Assembly (NCBI GenBank): GCA_965263325.1
Contig: CBDHGY010000002.1
Span: 1,922,001-1,986,000 of the forward strand
Origin: CBDHGY01 sp965263325
Lineage (GTDB): Bacteria > Pseudomonadota > Alphaproteobacteria > Caulobacterales > Hyphomonadaceae
Length of the DNA stretch: 64,000 bases
Reading direction: 5' to 3'
The notes below the pieces were generated by a model. It worked only from the letters and a program-made list of their open reading frames with translations, had not been told where the DNA came from and ran no database searches. Positions 49,936-58,710 of this stretch are shown piece after piece; the stretch's first letter is position 1; each line of letters starts with the position of its first letter. The position numbers were made by a program, and so were the translations under genes.

Positions 49936-50565
49936 TTACCGAATTCGTTTACGCTGGCGGGCCAATTGTTTACGTCCATGCTCAGCGAACAATTGTCTCT
50001 GCCGCGCAATCGCCGCAGGAACCGGCCCTCTCCTGCGCGGTCGTACAACCGGTTCGACAACGGGCTCTTCGTCGTAAACATCGTCCTCAACGAGCACGAC
50101 TGGCTGTATGTCCGGTGCGGCTTCAGCGCCGCCGGGCGCGCGCTGCTCACGCTGTCGCAGGTCCCAAATCGCCCATGCGAGCAGCACAGAGAGCGCAGCA
50201 GCATTCAGCAATGAAAGCTCACCTAAACTGGGTGCGCGCCACCAGCCAGGCTCAAAATCAACGAAAAACGCGACCGGGAAACCGGCCGCGCAACCGAAAA
50301 TAAACCACGTAAATGACCCATGCCGGCAATTAGACGTTGCAAGGGCAGAGAAGTGAAAACTCAAAGCGGCGAGAAAATAAGGCGCGCCATATGTCACCCC
50401 AAGCTGGCGCCAGTTGATGTCGCGCAACCCTTCAGCCATTTCCCTTTCTGAGCCGATCAGGCTGCCAGCCATGACGAGGCTCGGCCAACGCACGGAAATC
50501 AGCGCGCCAAAGGCAAAGATGATTGCCAGCAGGGCTGTTAGTAGTGAGGTGGTCGTCCGATACAT
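49936..50565 (-). CDS. Hypothetical membrane protein with basic cytosolic tail
   Basis: From ATG 50565 (or TTG 50571) the protein is about 209 residues. It has roughly four hydrophobic helices in the first 135 residues (about 8-30, 58-75, 85-105 and 118-135). A cytosolic tail of about 70 residues follows, first acidic (VVLVEDDVYDEEPVVEPVV) then very basic (RPRRRGPVPAAIARQRQ ... RKQLARQRKRIR). The charge switch in the tail suggests binding to nucleic acid, ribosome or an acidic partner, but this is inference. No family recognised. Confidence 0.65.
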   Translation of the reverse strand: MYRTTTSLLTALLAIIFAFGALISVRWPSLVMAGSLIGSEREMAEGLRDINWRQLGVTYGAPYFLAALSFHFSALATSNCRHGSFTWFIFGCAAGFPVAFFVDFEPGWWRAPSLGELSLLNAAALSVLLAWAIWDLRQREQRAPGGAEAAPDIQPVVLVEDDVYDEEPVVEPVVRPRRRGPVPAAIARQRQLFAEHGRKQLARQRKRIR

Positions 50566-50847
50566 CCTCAAGCATTAACCATACCTCGCTTTATCCCCGA
50601 TGAATGCGGTGTTTTGAATTTGATGGAGTTGAATTGGGCACCGGCCAGCGCTGACGTTCGAACTGAGACGGGAAGGGTCATTTTTCGCCAGGAGTGGACA
50701 GTCAGCTTTGGTGTGCGAATGGCAAGATCCCCTAATAGTAGTCCTTCGTCATGAATTGGCACATCATCAACCGTCTTTGATTGGCAACGGCTGCAAATTT
50801 TGCCACTACTATCTCGTTTAGAGATCGATATAGTTAGATTCCAGCCC
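50566..50847. other. Intergenic region upstream of the low-GC membrane protein gene
   Basis: This 282-bp divergent region lies between two membrane-protein genes. A minus-strand frame (50858-50568) with one CxxC pair is open but looks non-coding to me. AT-rich sequence just before 50848 could hold a promoter; no confident box pair was found. Confidence 0.35.
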
Positions 50848-51789
50848 ATGAGTAACAACGACCTTATCGAGCTTCTTGAAGATCAAGGAATATCAAAGCA
50901 ACTCGCTAAAGAAGTGGCGGCATACAGCCCAAACTCTCGGTTCACGCTGTTCTACCTGTTGAGCACAATGTCGATTTTTCTTGCGGTGATAGTCGTGGGG
51001 GTTTTGTTAGGCTCTTGGTTTCTATTTGACAGTCCGACGGTTTTTGAAAGAGCGGCAGAAGCCGAAGCAATCCTATATAACAATCAATTTGCAGTCAGCT
51101 TCATCGTATTACTGTTTGGTTGGATTTTTTGCGCAGGTATTGTCGTCGCTTTTCTTATGAGATGCACGCCTCTAAAAATTAAAGCTCCGGCATTTATAAA
51201 GGCAATTACGTGGGGCGGATTCGACGGACCATTCGCGAGAGGCCGGTTGCGGCATTCGCTTAAGGATTACCCAAACCCTGCATCGGCAAACGAGCTAATC
51301 AACGATTGGGGCCTGCGATATATCAAAGCTGTTTCGAAATTCGCCCTTCCGATACTTTTGATTGGTATTGCTATCTATTTGTTTGAACGCGACTCTTGGG
51401 CGTACGTCAATGAAGATGGCTATTCGGAGAATCCCGTAAATCCGTTCAAGAGTACGATAACAATTTCTTGGGATGAGTTGGAATCGGTCGAACTCGGATG
51501 CAATCATACCGGTGATAGCGATTTCATTATTTATGAAATAAGTGGTTCATCTCGCTCCGCACGCCTTAGCAGTTTTCGAACGACCAACGGGCGCAACAAG
51601 ATTGATGCGCTCATCGAAGTAGATTCCCACATTCGCAGTTCTGGAAACGTTGAATTCAAACGGTGGCAATGGTTGTCTCGTAATCCACTTCACCCAAAAT
51701 GTTTGTATTATTTCAGGAACGAACTGGGGAAGGAGAACTATTCTCGCTTAGTCTCGCTTTTGAGAGTTGGTGAGTTTCCAGAAGATTGA
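50848..51789 (+). CDS. Low-GC membrane protein with soluble C-terminal domain, unknown
   Basis: From ATG 50848 the protein is 313 residues. Hydrophobic helices lie at about 33-60, 81-104 and 164-180. The C-terminal ~115 residues are soluble, starting with a strand-rich part (STITISWDELESVELGC, FIIYEISGSSRSARLSSF) that recalls bacterial PH-like domains, then LHPKCLYYFRNELGKENYSRLVSLL. Counted lines of this gene are about 38-43% GC, against about 60% in the gene downstream, which suggests recent acquisition. No mobility gene is adjacent. No family firmly recognised. Confidence 0.7.
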   Translation: MSNNDLIELLEDQGISKQLAKEVAAYSPNSRFTLFYLLSTMSIFLAVIVVGVLLGSWFLFDSPTVFERAAEAEAILYNNQFAVSFIVLLFGWIFCAGIVVAFLMRCTPLKIKAPAFIKAITWGGFDGPFARGRLRHSLKDYPNPASANELINDWGLRYIKAVSKFALPILLIGIAIYLFERDSWAYVNEDGYSENPVNPFKSTITISWDELESVELGCNHTGDSDFIIYEISGSSRSARLSSFRTTNGRNKIDALIEVDSHIRSSGNVEFKRWQWLSRNPLHPKCLYYFRNELGKENYSRLVSLLRVGEFPED

Positions 51790-52083
51790 ACGCAAAAGCG
51801 TTGGGTCGATATTATTTTGTGATATGACCGCTAAGACACGCTTCAAAGACATTGACCGTTCCAACCTTTGAGTCAGGAATGGGCCAATTCCTGCCCTTCA
51901 TCTGTCGGATAGATTCTTGTTTATCCGACACCTCACCGTTCCCAAGGCATTGAAATCTCTTCCTTAAAAATAATTTCCGGCAAATTTATCCGACGGGGTG
52001 GCAGGCGCTTGTAGAGTGCTTGGCAAAGATTGACTAAACCTTGCCGCCGCCAGATGCGCAAACTTGGAAAGGAGGCTCGTGAT
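51790..52083. other. Intergenic region with short inverted and direct repeats
   Basis: No gene is supported in these 294 bp. They hold a 7-bp hairpin CAGGAAT/ATTCCTG (51874-51893), an 8-bp hairpin GTCGGATA/TATCCGAC (51904-51929) and a second copy of TTTATCCGAC at 51985-51994, a 10-bp direct repeat. These may be operator half-sites or a transcript end for the upstream low-GC gene. Confidence 0.45.
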
Positions 52084-52503
52084 ATGTCCCGCACACATCC
52101 AAACCCCCTCTCTTTCATCACGCGGCGCTGGCAATTGCTCGGCCTGATGGCGGTCGCCTTTGCTCGTGAGATCACGCTGATGCAAAAGATGCGGGCGCGC
52201 AGCGGGGCGCACAAGGCCGCGCTTTTAGAAGCGTGGATTTATGCAGCTGCGGTGAAGCTCTCTGCGGATATTTCCGTAGCTTCTGACTTGCCCCGATTGG
52301 AAGCAGATGAGCGCGCCGCGCTCGCCCAATTGAAAACGCTGCATCAGATACTCTTGATCCTCGCGCTGCTTATTTCTGAGATTAAGCGCGAATTCGCAGC
52401 CGAAGAGGAGAGGCTAAGCAAGCTCGCAGGGGGCCTCAAACAGGCGGGCCTTCCTGGGCTTGTGCGCCGGCCACGCCCGGTCCCTTTTCTGGATAGCGGA
52501 TGA
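52084..52503 (+). CDS. Hypothetical helical protein
   Basis: From ATG 52084, preceded by a strong AAAGGAGG site, the protein is 139 residues. It is mostly helical: a hydrophobic segment at about 15-32 (RWQLLGLMAVAFAREITLMQ), an Ala-rich helix (about 40-60), and a second hydrophobic stretch with a charged helix (ILLILALLISEIKREFAAEEERL). It ends in a Pro/Arg-rich tail (VRRPRPVPFLDSG). High GC contrasts with the preceding gene. Its end faces the odhB end across 96 bp. No family recognised. Confidence 0.65.
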   Translation: MSRTHPNPLSFITRRWQLLGLMAVAFAREITLMQKMRARSGAHKAALLEAWIYAAAVKLSADISVASDLPRLEADERAALAQLKTLHQILLILALLISEIKREFAAEEERLSKLAGGLKQAGLPGLVRRPRPVPFLDSG

Positions 52504-52559
52504 GCCGCGCATCACCACCGAACATATGAACTTAATCCACCTGACGAACCGATATGAAC

Positions 52560-52582
52560 CTCTGCGAGCCGCGCTCGCAGAG
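52560..52582. terminator. Strong stem-loop between convergent genes, 3' of odhB
   Basis: A perfect 10-bp stem (CTCTGCGAGC against GCTCGCAGAG) with a 3-nt loop lies 17 nt beyond the odhB stop and between two convergent genes. There is no real T-run on either side, so it may be a transcript-end stabiliser or a Rho-linked end. Confidence 0.45.
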
Positions 52583-52599
52583 CTAAACGTGCTGGCGAA

Positions 52600-54123
52600 T
52601 TAGATATCCAGCAGCATCCGTTCTGGATCTTCAAGAGCCTCTTTCACGCGGACAAGGAAGGTCACCGCCTCTTTGCCGTCCACGATGCGGTGATCATAAG
52701 ACAGCGCCAGATACATCATCGGGCGGATCTTGATCTCATCATTGATCACGACCGGGCGTTTCTCAATACGGTGAAGCCCCAGCACACCAGATTGCGGCGG
52801 ATTGAGGATGGGGGTCGACATGAGTGAGCCATAAACGCCGCCATTGGTGATCGTGAATGTGCCGCCCTGCATGTCTGCAATGGCTAGTTTGCCGTCGCGC
52901 GCTTTCTTGGCGAGTGAGCCAAGCTCCCGCTCAATGCCGGCCAGAGAGAGCTGGTCTGCGTTGCGAATGACGGGGACAACAAGGCCCTTATCGGTTCCAA
53001 CCGCCATGCCGATATCAAAGTGGTTCTTGTAGATGATGTCGGTACCATCAATCTCTGCGTTCACGGCAGGGATCTCTTTCAGCGCGCTGCAGACCGCTTT
53101 GGTAAAGAAGCCCATGAAGCCGAGCTTCACACCATGCTTTTCAAGGAAGCTCTCTTTGTACTCTTTGCGCAGATCCATAATCTGGCCCATGTCCACATCA
53201 TTGAATGTGGTGAGCATGGCAGCCGTGTCTTGTGCTTCTTTCAGGCGCCGCGCAATCGTTTGGCGCAGGCGTGTCATCCGTACACGTTCTTCATTTGGCT
53301 GAAGCTCACGCGGTGTGTGTGGCTGCTGCGCCGCGGGAGTGGCAGTCACCCGGGTAGCAGGCGCGGAATTTACATACGCCATCGCGTCGGCCTTGGTCGC
53401 CCGCCCGCCGCGGCCTGTTCCTGGAATATCGGCTGGGTTCACGCCGGCCTCAGCGGAGATGCGACGCACGGACGGCACAACAGGTCGCTCGCCTGTCGCT
53501 GGAGCTGGCGCGGGAGCGGCCGTCGCTGGGGCAGCGGGAGATGCGCTGACGCTGCCATCACTGCTAATGCGAGCGATAACTGCGCCGGGCGTTACCGTAT
53601 CGCCTTCTCCAACGAGCAGTTCTGCGATGACTCCATCTGCTGACGCTGGGATCTCGAGAGCAACCTTATCGGTCTCAATTTCTGCAATCGTTTCATCTTT
53701 GCTGACCGCTTCACCGACTGATTTGAGCAGCGTTCCGATTGTTCCTTCGGCGACACTCTCACCCATAACCGGTACAGCGACATCCATGAGTGCGCCGCCC
53801 GCCGGCGCAGCCGCAGCTGGTGCCGCCGCAGAAGCTGGTGCCGCCGCAGAAGCCGGAGCGGCCGTGGGGGCTGAAGTTGCTGTCGCCCCGCCTGCATTTA
53901 CGCGCCCGAGCAATGCACCAATTTCGACGGTATCACCTTCAGTCGCGCTGATCTCGCTGAGGGTGCCATCTTCCGGTGCTGACACTTCAATGGAGACTTT
54001 GTCCGTCTCGAGCTCGACAAGTACCTCATCTTTCGCAACAGTTTCGCCAGCGTTTTTCAGCCATTGACCAACTGTCGCTTCAGTTACGCTTTCACCAAGT
54101 TGAGGCACGGTAATGTCAGTCAT
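52600..54123 (-). CDS. odhB: Dihydrolipoyl succinyltransferase (E2) with two lipoyl domains
   Basis: From ATG 54123 the protein is 507 residues. It carries two lipoyl domains (about 1-77 with ETDKVSIEV, K42; about 112-187 with ETDKVALEI, K153) joined by Ala/Pro/Ser linkers. A peripheral-subunit-binding domain follows (about 214-252, PSVRRISAEAGVNPADIPGTGRGGR), then the catalytic domain with LSYDHRIVDGKEAV. Many alphaproteobacterial OdhB proteins have one lipoyl domain and about 400 residues, so this is the longer form. It takes the succinyl group from SucA to CoA. It follows sucA by 28 bp. Confidence 0.97.
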   Translation of the reverse strand: MTDITVPQLGESVTEATVGQWLKNAGETVAKDEVLVELETDKVSIEVSAPEDGTLSEISATEGDTVEIGALLGRVNAGGATATSAPTAAPASAAAPASAAAPAAAAPAGGALMDVAVPVMGESVAEGTIGTLLKSVGEAVSKDETIAEIETDKVALEIPASADGVIAELLVGEGDTVTPGAVIARISSDGSVSASPAAPATAAPAPAPATGERPVVPSVRRISAEAGVNPADIPGTGRGGRATKADAMAYVNSAPATRVTATPAAQQPHTPRELQPNEERVRMTRLRQTIARRLKEAQDTAAMLTTFNDVDMGQIMDLRKEYKESFLEKHGVKLGFMGFFTKAVCSALKEIPAVNAEIDGTDIIYKNHFDIGMAVGTDKGLVVPVIRNADQLSLAGIERELGSLAKKARDGKLAIADMQGGTFTITNGGVYGSLMSTPILNPPQSGVLGLHRIEKRPVVINDEIKIRPMMYLALSYDHRIVDGKEAVTFLVRVKEALEDPERMLLDI

Positions 54124-54151
54124 GATGGCTCTCGCTTCTTTAGGATAACGC

Positions 54152-57100
54152 TTAGTCTGCGCCGGTAATGTTGTCGTTAATTGGATCTTTCTGGAAGGCA
54201 GCGTCCAGAAATGCCCGAAGTTCGGATTTGTGTTTTGCCATAAGGCCCGTGGCCGTCGCAGCACTTGGCTTTCTGCCAACATAGTGCGGACGAGGCTGCT
54301 TAGCGCCTACTTTATTGCAGCACCATTCAATCTCATCGCGGATGAAGGCCCATCCGCCCATATTACGCGGCTCTTCCTGACACCAGACCATTTCTGCTTG
54401 TTTGAAGCGTTTGAGCTCTGTGATCATGGATTTGCGCGGAACGGGATAAAACTGTTCAATGCGAAGAAGATAGATGTCGCTGACGTCCTCACCATTTTTG
54501 TGGCGTGCTTCGCGCTCTTCGAACAAGTCGTAATAGACTTTCCCTGAACACATCACGACGCGGCGCATCTTTTCATCGGAAACAAGCTTCACATCAGCTT
54601 CGCGGCCCTCGGTCTCGGCATCATCCCACAAGATGCGATGGAAGGAATCTTCTGGGCCAAGATCATCAAGCGTCGACGTCGCGAGTTTATGACGAAGAAG
54701 GGATTTCGGCGTCATTATTACAAGCGGCTTTCGGAAACCTCGGTGGATCTGACGGCGCAGCGCATGGAAATAGTTTGCAGGTGTTGTGAGGTTACAGACC
54801 TGCATATTATCTTCAGCGCACATTTGAAGGAACCGCTCAAGACGCGCCGATGAATGCTCCGGCCCCTGACCTTCATAACCATGCGGCAGCAACATCACGA
54901 GGCCAGACATACGCAACCATTTGCGTTCGGCACTTGAAATGAACTGGTCAAAGAACACTTGCGCACCGTTTGCGAAATCGCCGAATTGCGCCTCCCAAAG
55001 CGTTAAAGTGTTTGGGTCTGCAAGCGAGTATCCATACTCGAAACCAAGCACTGCCTCTTCAGACAGCAGCGAGTCGATCACCTCATAATGTGCTGACTGT
55101 TCGTCAAAATTATTGAGCGGTGTGTAGCGCTCTCCCGTGTTTTGATCGATGATATGGCTGTGCCGCTGTGAGAAGGTTCCGCGGCCGCAGTCTTGACCCG
55201 ACAGGCGAACAGGGTAGCCTTCGTCCATCAATGTCGCAAAGGCGAGATGCTCTGCGGCGGCCCAATCAAGACCTTTGCCTGATTCGTAAGCCGTCGATCG
55301 GGCCTTGATCACGCGTGCCAGGGTTTTGTGAGCAGTAACACTTTCCGGAATCGTCGTCAGGGATTTACCGAGACGCTGCAAGCGTTCTTTTGAAACACCA
55401 GTCGATCCGCGGCGATCATCATCATCGGGCAGCCCAAGACCTTCCCAGTCTCCGCGCAACCAATCCGCTTTCTGCTGTTCCAGATTTTTTGCATCTTCGA
55501 ATTCCTTGTCGAGAAATTTCTCGAACGCCTCAACCTCGGCTTTCACCTCATCTGCCGTAACGAGTCCTTCCGCGACGAGCCTTTCAGTGTAAATCTCTCG
55601 CGTAGAACGATGCGCCTTGATCTTCTTATACATAAGAGGCTGCGTGAACATCGGCTCATCGCCCTCATTGTGACCAAAGCGCCGGTAGCAGAACATATCG
55701 ATGACGACGTCTTTGCCGAATTTCTGGCGATACTCGGTCGCGACCTTTGCCGCGTATGTTACTGCTTCAGGATCATCGCCATTCACATGGAAGATGGGGG
55801 CTTGCACCATCAACGCCACATCTGATGGATAAGGTGACGAGCGCGAATACATCGGGCTTGTGGTAAAGCCGATCTGGTTATTGATGATGAAGTGAACTGT
55901 GCCGCCCGTGCGGTAGCCGCCAAGCCCAGACAGCGCAAAGCACTCAGACACAACGCCTTGCCCAGCAAACGCTGCATCGCCGTGCAACAGAAGCGGCATG
56001 ACCTGGGAGCGATCAAGAGCGCCCGTTTCCTTTTCGATGAGCGCTTGCTTAGAGCGCGCACGGCCAAGCACGACCGGATCAACTGCTTCGAGGTGAGAGG
56101 GGTTCGCGTTCATAGTCAGATGAACTGAGTTGCCATCGAATTCCCGGTCAGATGATGCACCAAGGTGATACTTTACATCCCCAGAGCCAAAATCATCCGC
56201 ACCCTGAGTATTGCCGCCCATAAACTCGTTGAACAGGACATCATATGGTTTACCCATAACCGCGCCGAGCATGTTCAAACGGCCGCGGTGAGCCATCCCA
56301 ATGACGATTTCCTTCACGCCAAGATAGCCACCGCGTTTGATGATTTGCTCAAGCGCAGGAACTGCCGCCTCGCCGCCGTCGAGCCCGAAACGTTTCGTGC
56401 CGGGATAGCGTTTATGGAGGAAGCGCTCAAACGTCTCCGCCTCAATCAATTTACTGAGGATCGCCTTCTTGCCTTCCGGCGTGAACGCGACGCCTTTGTC
56501 AGGGCCTTCGATGCGTTCCTGCAGCCAGGATTTCTCTTCTGGATCCGAAATATGCTGGAACTCGATCCCGATGGTTGAGCAATAAGTCCGCCGTAGAATC
56601 TCAAGCATTTGGCGGGGCGTCGCATGCTCTAGACCCAGATAACCATCGATGAATATTGGACGATCCAAATCAGCTTCGGAAAACCCGTATGAAGCCGGAT
56701 CAAGTTCCGGTTGATATCCGAAGCTTTCGAGCCCTAGCGGATCGAGCTGCGCGGCAAGATGACCACGAATGCGATAGGCCCGGATCATCATCAATGCGTG
56801 AATAGAGTCTTTCACGCCCTGCGCAATCTCAGCTTGCGTCGCAGCAGGAGCCTGCGCCTTTAGCTTTTTCTCGATGTGCGTTTCGGTCCGCGCCCAGTCT
56901 CCATCAAACGCCGCAATGGTATCCTTGTCCTTAGTCTCTGGAAACGACTCGCGGGCCCAGCTTGCACCATCAGCATTGCGCGTCGCATCCGAGCTTCTAT
57001 CACCAAGCGCAGAGAAGAACTCACGCCAGCTTTCCGGAACCGAATTTGGATCCCGCGCAAAGGCCGCCTGCATCTGTTCGATGTAATGAGCAGACCCTCC

Positions 57101-57169
57101 ATACAAAAACGCTGTGTCGAGCATCTGCGCATTTTTTGCGCCTTTAATCGGAGATCCATCGTCTGCCAT
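54152..57169 (-). CDS. sucA: 2-oxoglutarate dehydrogenase E1
   Basis: The 1005-residue thiamine-diphosphate enzyme decarboxylates 2-oxoglutarate. It has the N-terminal targeting segment (LYGGSAHYIEQMQAAFARDPNSVP), then GMAHRGRLNMLG and the TPP motif GDAAFAGQGVVSECFALSGLGGYRTGGT ending in NNQIGFTT. YEGQGPEHSSARLERFLQ and a C-terminal EEPRNMGGW follow. Length is normal. It lies between sucD (60 bp upstream) and odhB (28 bp downstream) on the same strand, the standard sucCD-sucAB order in alphaproteobacteria. Confidence 0.98.
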   Translation of the reverse strand: MADDGSPIKGAKNAQMLDTAFLYGGSAHYIEQMQAAFARDPNSVPESWREFFSALGDRSSDATRNADGASWARESFPETKDKDTIAAFDGDWARTETHIEKKLKAQAPAATQAEIAQGVKDSIHALMMIRAYRIRGHLAAQLDPLGLESFGYQPELDPASYGFSEADLDRPIFIDGYLGLEHATPRQMLEILRRTYCSTIGIEFQHISDPEEKSWLQERIEGPDKGVAFTPEGKKAILSKLIEAETFERFLHKRYPGTKRFGLDGGEAAVPALEQIIKRGGYLGVKEIVIGMAHRGRLNMLGAVMGKPYDVLFNEFMGGNTQGADDFGSGDVKYHLGASSDREFDGNSVHLTMNANPSHLEAVDPVVLGRARSKQALIEKETGALDRSQVMPLLLHGDAAFAGQGVVSECFALSGLGGYRTGGTVHFIINNQIGFTTSPMYSRSSPYPSDVALMVQAPIFHVNGDDPEAVTYAAKVATEYRQKFGKDVVIDMFCYRRFGHNEGDEPMFTQPLMYKKIKAHRSTREIYTERLVAEGLVTADEVKAEVEAFEKFLDKEFEDAKNLEQQKADWLRGDWEGLGLPDDDDRRGSTGVSKERLQRLGKSLTTIPESVTAHKTLARVIKARSTAYESGKGLDWAAAEHLAFATLMDEGYPVRLSGQDCGRGTFSQRHSHIIDQNTGERYTPLNNFDEQSAHYEVIDSLLSEEAVLGFEYGYSLADPNTLTLWEAQFGDFANGAQVFFDQFISSAERKWLRMSGLVMLLPHGYEGQGPEHSSARLERFLQMCAEDNMQVCNLTTPANYFHALRRQIHRGFRKPLVIMTPKSLLRHKLATSTLDDLGPEDSFHRILWDDAETEGREADVKLVSDEKMRRVVMCSGKVYYDLFEEREARHKNGEDVSDIYLLRIEQFYPVPRKSMITELKRFKQAEMVWCQEEPRNMGGWAFIRDEIEWCCNKVGAKQPRPHYVGRKPSAATATGLMAKHKSELRAFLDAAFQKDPINDNITGAD

Positions 57170-57229
57170 GTGTTCTTCCTCTTATGGCCTTTTGCCTGAT
57201 CCCGCCCGCAAGCATGTATTGAAGGGAGA

Positions 57230-58132
57230 TTATCCTTTCAAAACCTCTAACATTGTGGAACCGAGACGAGCAGGACTTGGTGATACACGAATGCCAGCTG
57301 CCTCCATCGCCGCGATCTTTGACTCCGCATCGCCTTCACCGCCGCTTACAATTGCGCCAGCATGACCCATCGTACGCCCCTTAGGAGCCGTACGCCCAGC
57401 GATAAATCCAACCATGGGTTTCTTGCGGCCTTTCACGGCTTCATCCTTGATGAATTGCGACGCCTCTTCCTCGGCCGTCCCGCCGATCTCGCCAATCATA
57501 ATGATCTGCTTTGTCTCATCATCCGCCAGGAACATTTCCAGCATATCGATAAACTCGGTGCCTTTGACCGGGTCACCGCCAATGCCAACCGCAGTCGTCT
57601 GCCCGAGGCCAGCATTTGTGGTTTGGAACACTGCTTCATAGGTGAGCGTTCCGGAGCGGGAGACAACGCCGACAGATCCCTTTTTGAAAATCTTACCGGG
57701 CATGATGCCGATCTTGCACGCTTCCGGCGTCAGAACGCCCGGACAATTCGGCCCGATAAGCCGTGAGTTTGATTTGTCGAGCTTCGCTTTAACGCGCACC
57801 ATGTCGAGCACCGGCACACCTTCAGTGATGCAGATGATCAGAGGGATTTCCGCATCAATCGCCTCTTCGATCGCGCCTGCTGTAAATGCTGGCGGAACAT
57901 AGATCACGGAAGCGTTCGCACCTGTTGCTTCTTTGGCCTCTCCAACCGTTGTGAAGATCGGCAATTTTTCACCATTGGTACCTTCCCAGTTCTGGCCACC
58001 TTTTTTGGGGTGCGTACCGGCAACCATTTGCGTACCGTGATAAGCCAGTGCCTGCTCGGTATGGAAACTGCCCGTATTGCCCGTTAGGCCCTGGACGATG
58101 ACTTTGGTATCTTTGTCGATGAGAATGGACAT
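57230..58132 (-). CDS. sucD: Succinyl-CoA synthetase alpha subunit
   Basis: The 300-residue subunit binds CoA and carries the phosphorylated His (GHAGAIVSGG, about 250). Other signatures are VQGLTGNTGSFHTEQALAYH, GPNCPGVLTPEACKIGIMPG, SRSGTLTYEAVFQT and GGDPVKGTEFIDML. It converts succinyl-CoA to succinate with ATP or GTP formation together with SucC. Unusually, a lipoprotein gene lies between it and sucC, 29 bp upstream. No frame problem is seen. Confidence 0.98.
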   Translation of the reverse strand: MSILIDKDTKVIVQGLTGNTGSFHTEQALAYHGTQMVAGTHPKKGGQNWEGTNGEKLPIFTTVGEAKEATGANASVIYVPPAFTAGAIEEAIDAEIPLIICITEGVPVLDMVRVKAKLDKSNSRLIGPNCPGVLTPEACKIGIMPGKIFKKGSVGVVSRSGTLTYEAVFQTTNAGLGQTTAVGIGGDPVKGTEFIDMLEMFLADDETKQIIMIGEIGGTAEEEASQFIKDEAVKGRKKPMVGFIAGRTAPKGRTMGHAGAIVSGGEGDAESKIAAMEAAGIRVSPSPARLGSTMLEVLKG

Positions 58133-58161
58133 TTTTCGTTTCTATTCCTTCAGGGTACGGA

Positions 58162-58707
58162 TTATTTCAGAGTGGATTTGTTCATTGCAATCATTGAGAA
58201 ACTGCCATTTGTGGCAGTGGTGAATATACTGGCGACACTGCTGCCGCTTCGTTTGGACCAATAGCCAGTCATTGCACCGGTTTTGACGGCCTCCCATCGG
58301 CCTTCAAAGCCTTCCATATTCTCAAAATCGGCTGGATTGATTTCGACGGCATCATCACCAAAACTCCCGATCAGCTGGCAGGACATAAATTTCGAATGCG
58401 GGCCGTCATGCTCAGAAAATTGGATCATATGATCAATATCCGGCTTCCTGATCATCGTGGACCGCATGATATCAATAGCGCCAATACCGCCGCCAAACTC
58501 ATCATCCAGCTCCCAACCAAGTTTTCCAGCAACCGGAAGAGCCTTGATGACATCGCCTCCATTTAATGCAGTTCCGCAGATTTCGAACAATTCTTGAACA
58601 ATCGATTGCGCACCCTCAGGTGCACTTGTTGGCAACGTCACATCGCCGCCTGTCCCACCGCATGCGGCGAGCACAGTTGCAAAACAGGAGAGAGCGACAG
58701 CGCGCAT
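58162..58707 (-). CDS. Lipoprotein gene inserted between sucC and sucD
   Basis: The 181-residue protein has a short signal with lipobox (VALSCFATVLAAC, C16) followed by Gly/Thr-rich sequence. The mature part has a helix (SIVQELFEICGTAL), strands (GPHSKFMSCQLIGSFG) and TNGSFSMIAMNKSTLK at the end; two more cysteines could pair. I recognise no family. It starts 3 bp after the sucC stop and ends 29 bp before the sucD start, same strand, so it must be co-transcribed with the TCA-cycle genes. What an envelope lipoprotein does there is unclear; it may be an opportunistic insertion. Confidence 0.75.
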   Translation of the reverse strand: MRAVALSCFATVLAACGGTGGDVTLPTSAPEGAQSIVQELFEICGTALNGGDVIKALPVAGKLGWELDDEFGGGIGAIDIMRSTMIRKPDIDHMIQFSEHDGPHSKFMSCQLIGSFGDDAVEINPADFENMEGFEGRWEAVKTGAMTGYWSKRSGSSVASIFTTATNGSFSMIAMNKSTLK

Positions 58708-58710
58708 ACT

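Noticed and set aside
50568..50858. Minus-strand 96-codon frame with a CSRC motif upstream of the membrane-protein gene at 49936
   Set aside because: Only one CxxC pair, unusual composition, overlap with the start of the opposite gene and no family resemblance; kept only as intergenic note.
53315..54067. Ala/Ser-rich plus-strand frame opposite odhB
   Set aside because: It mirrors the Ala/Pro linkers of the two-lipoyl OdhB; a composition artefact.
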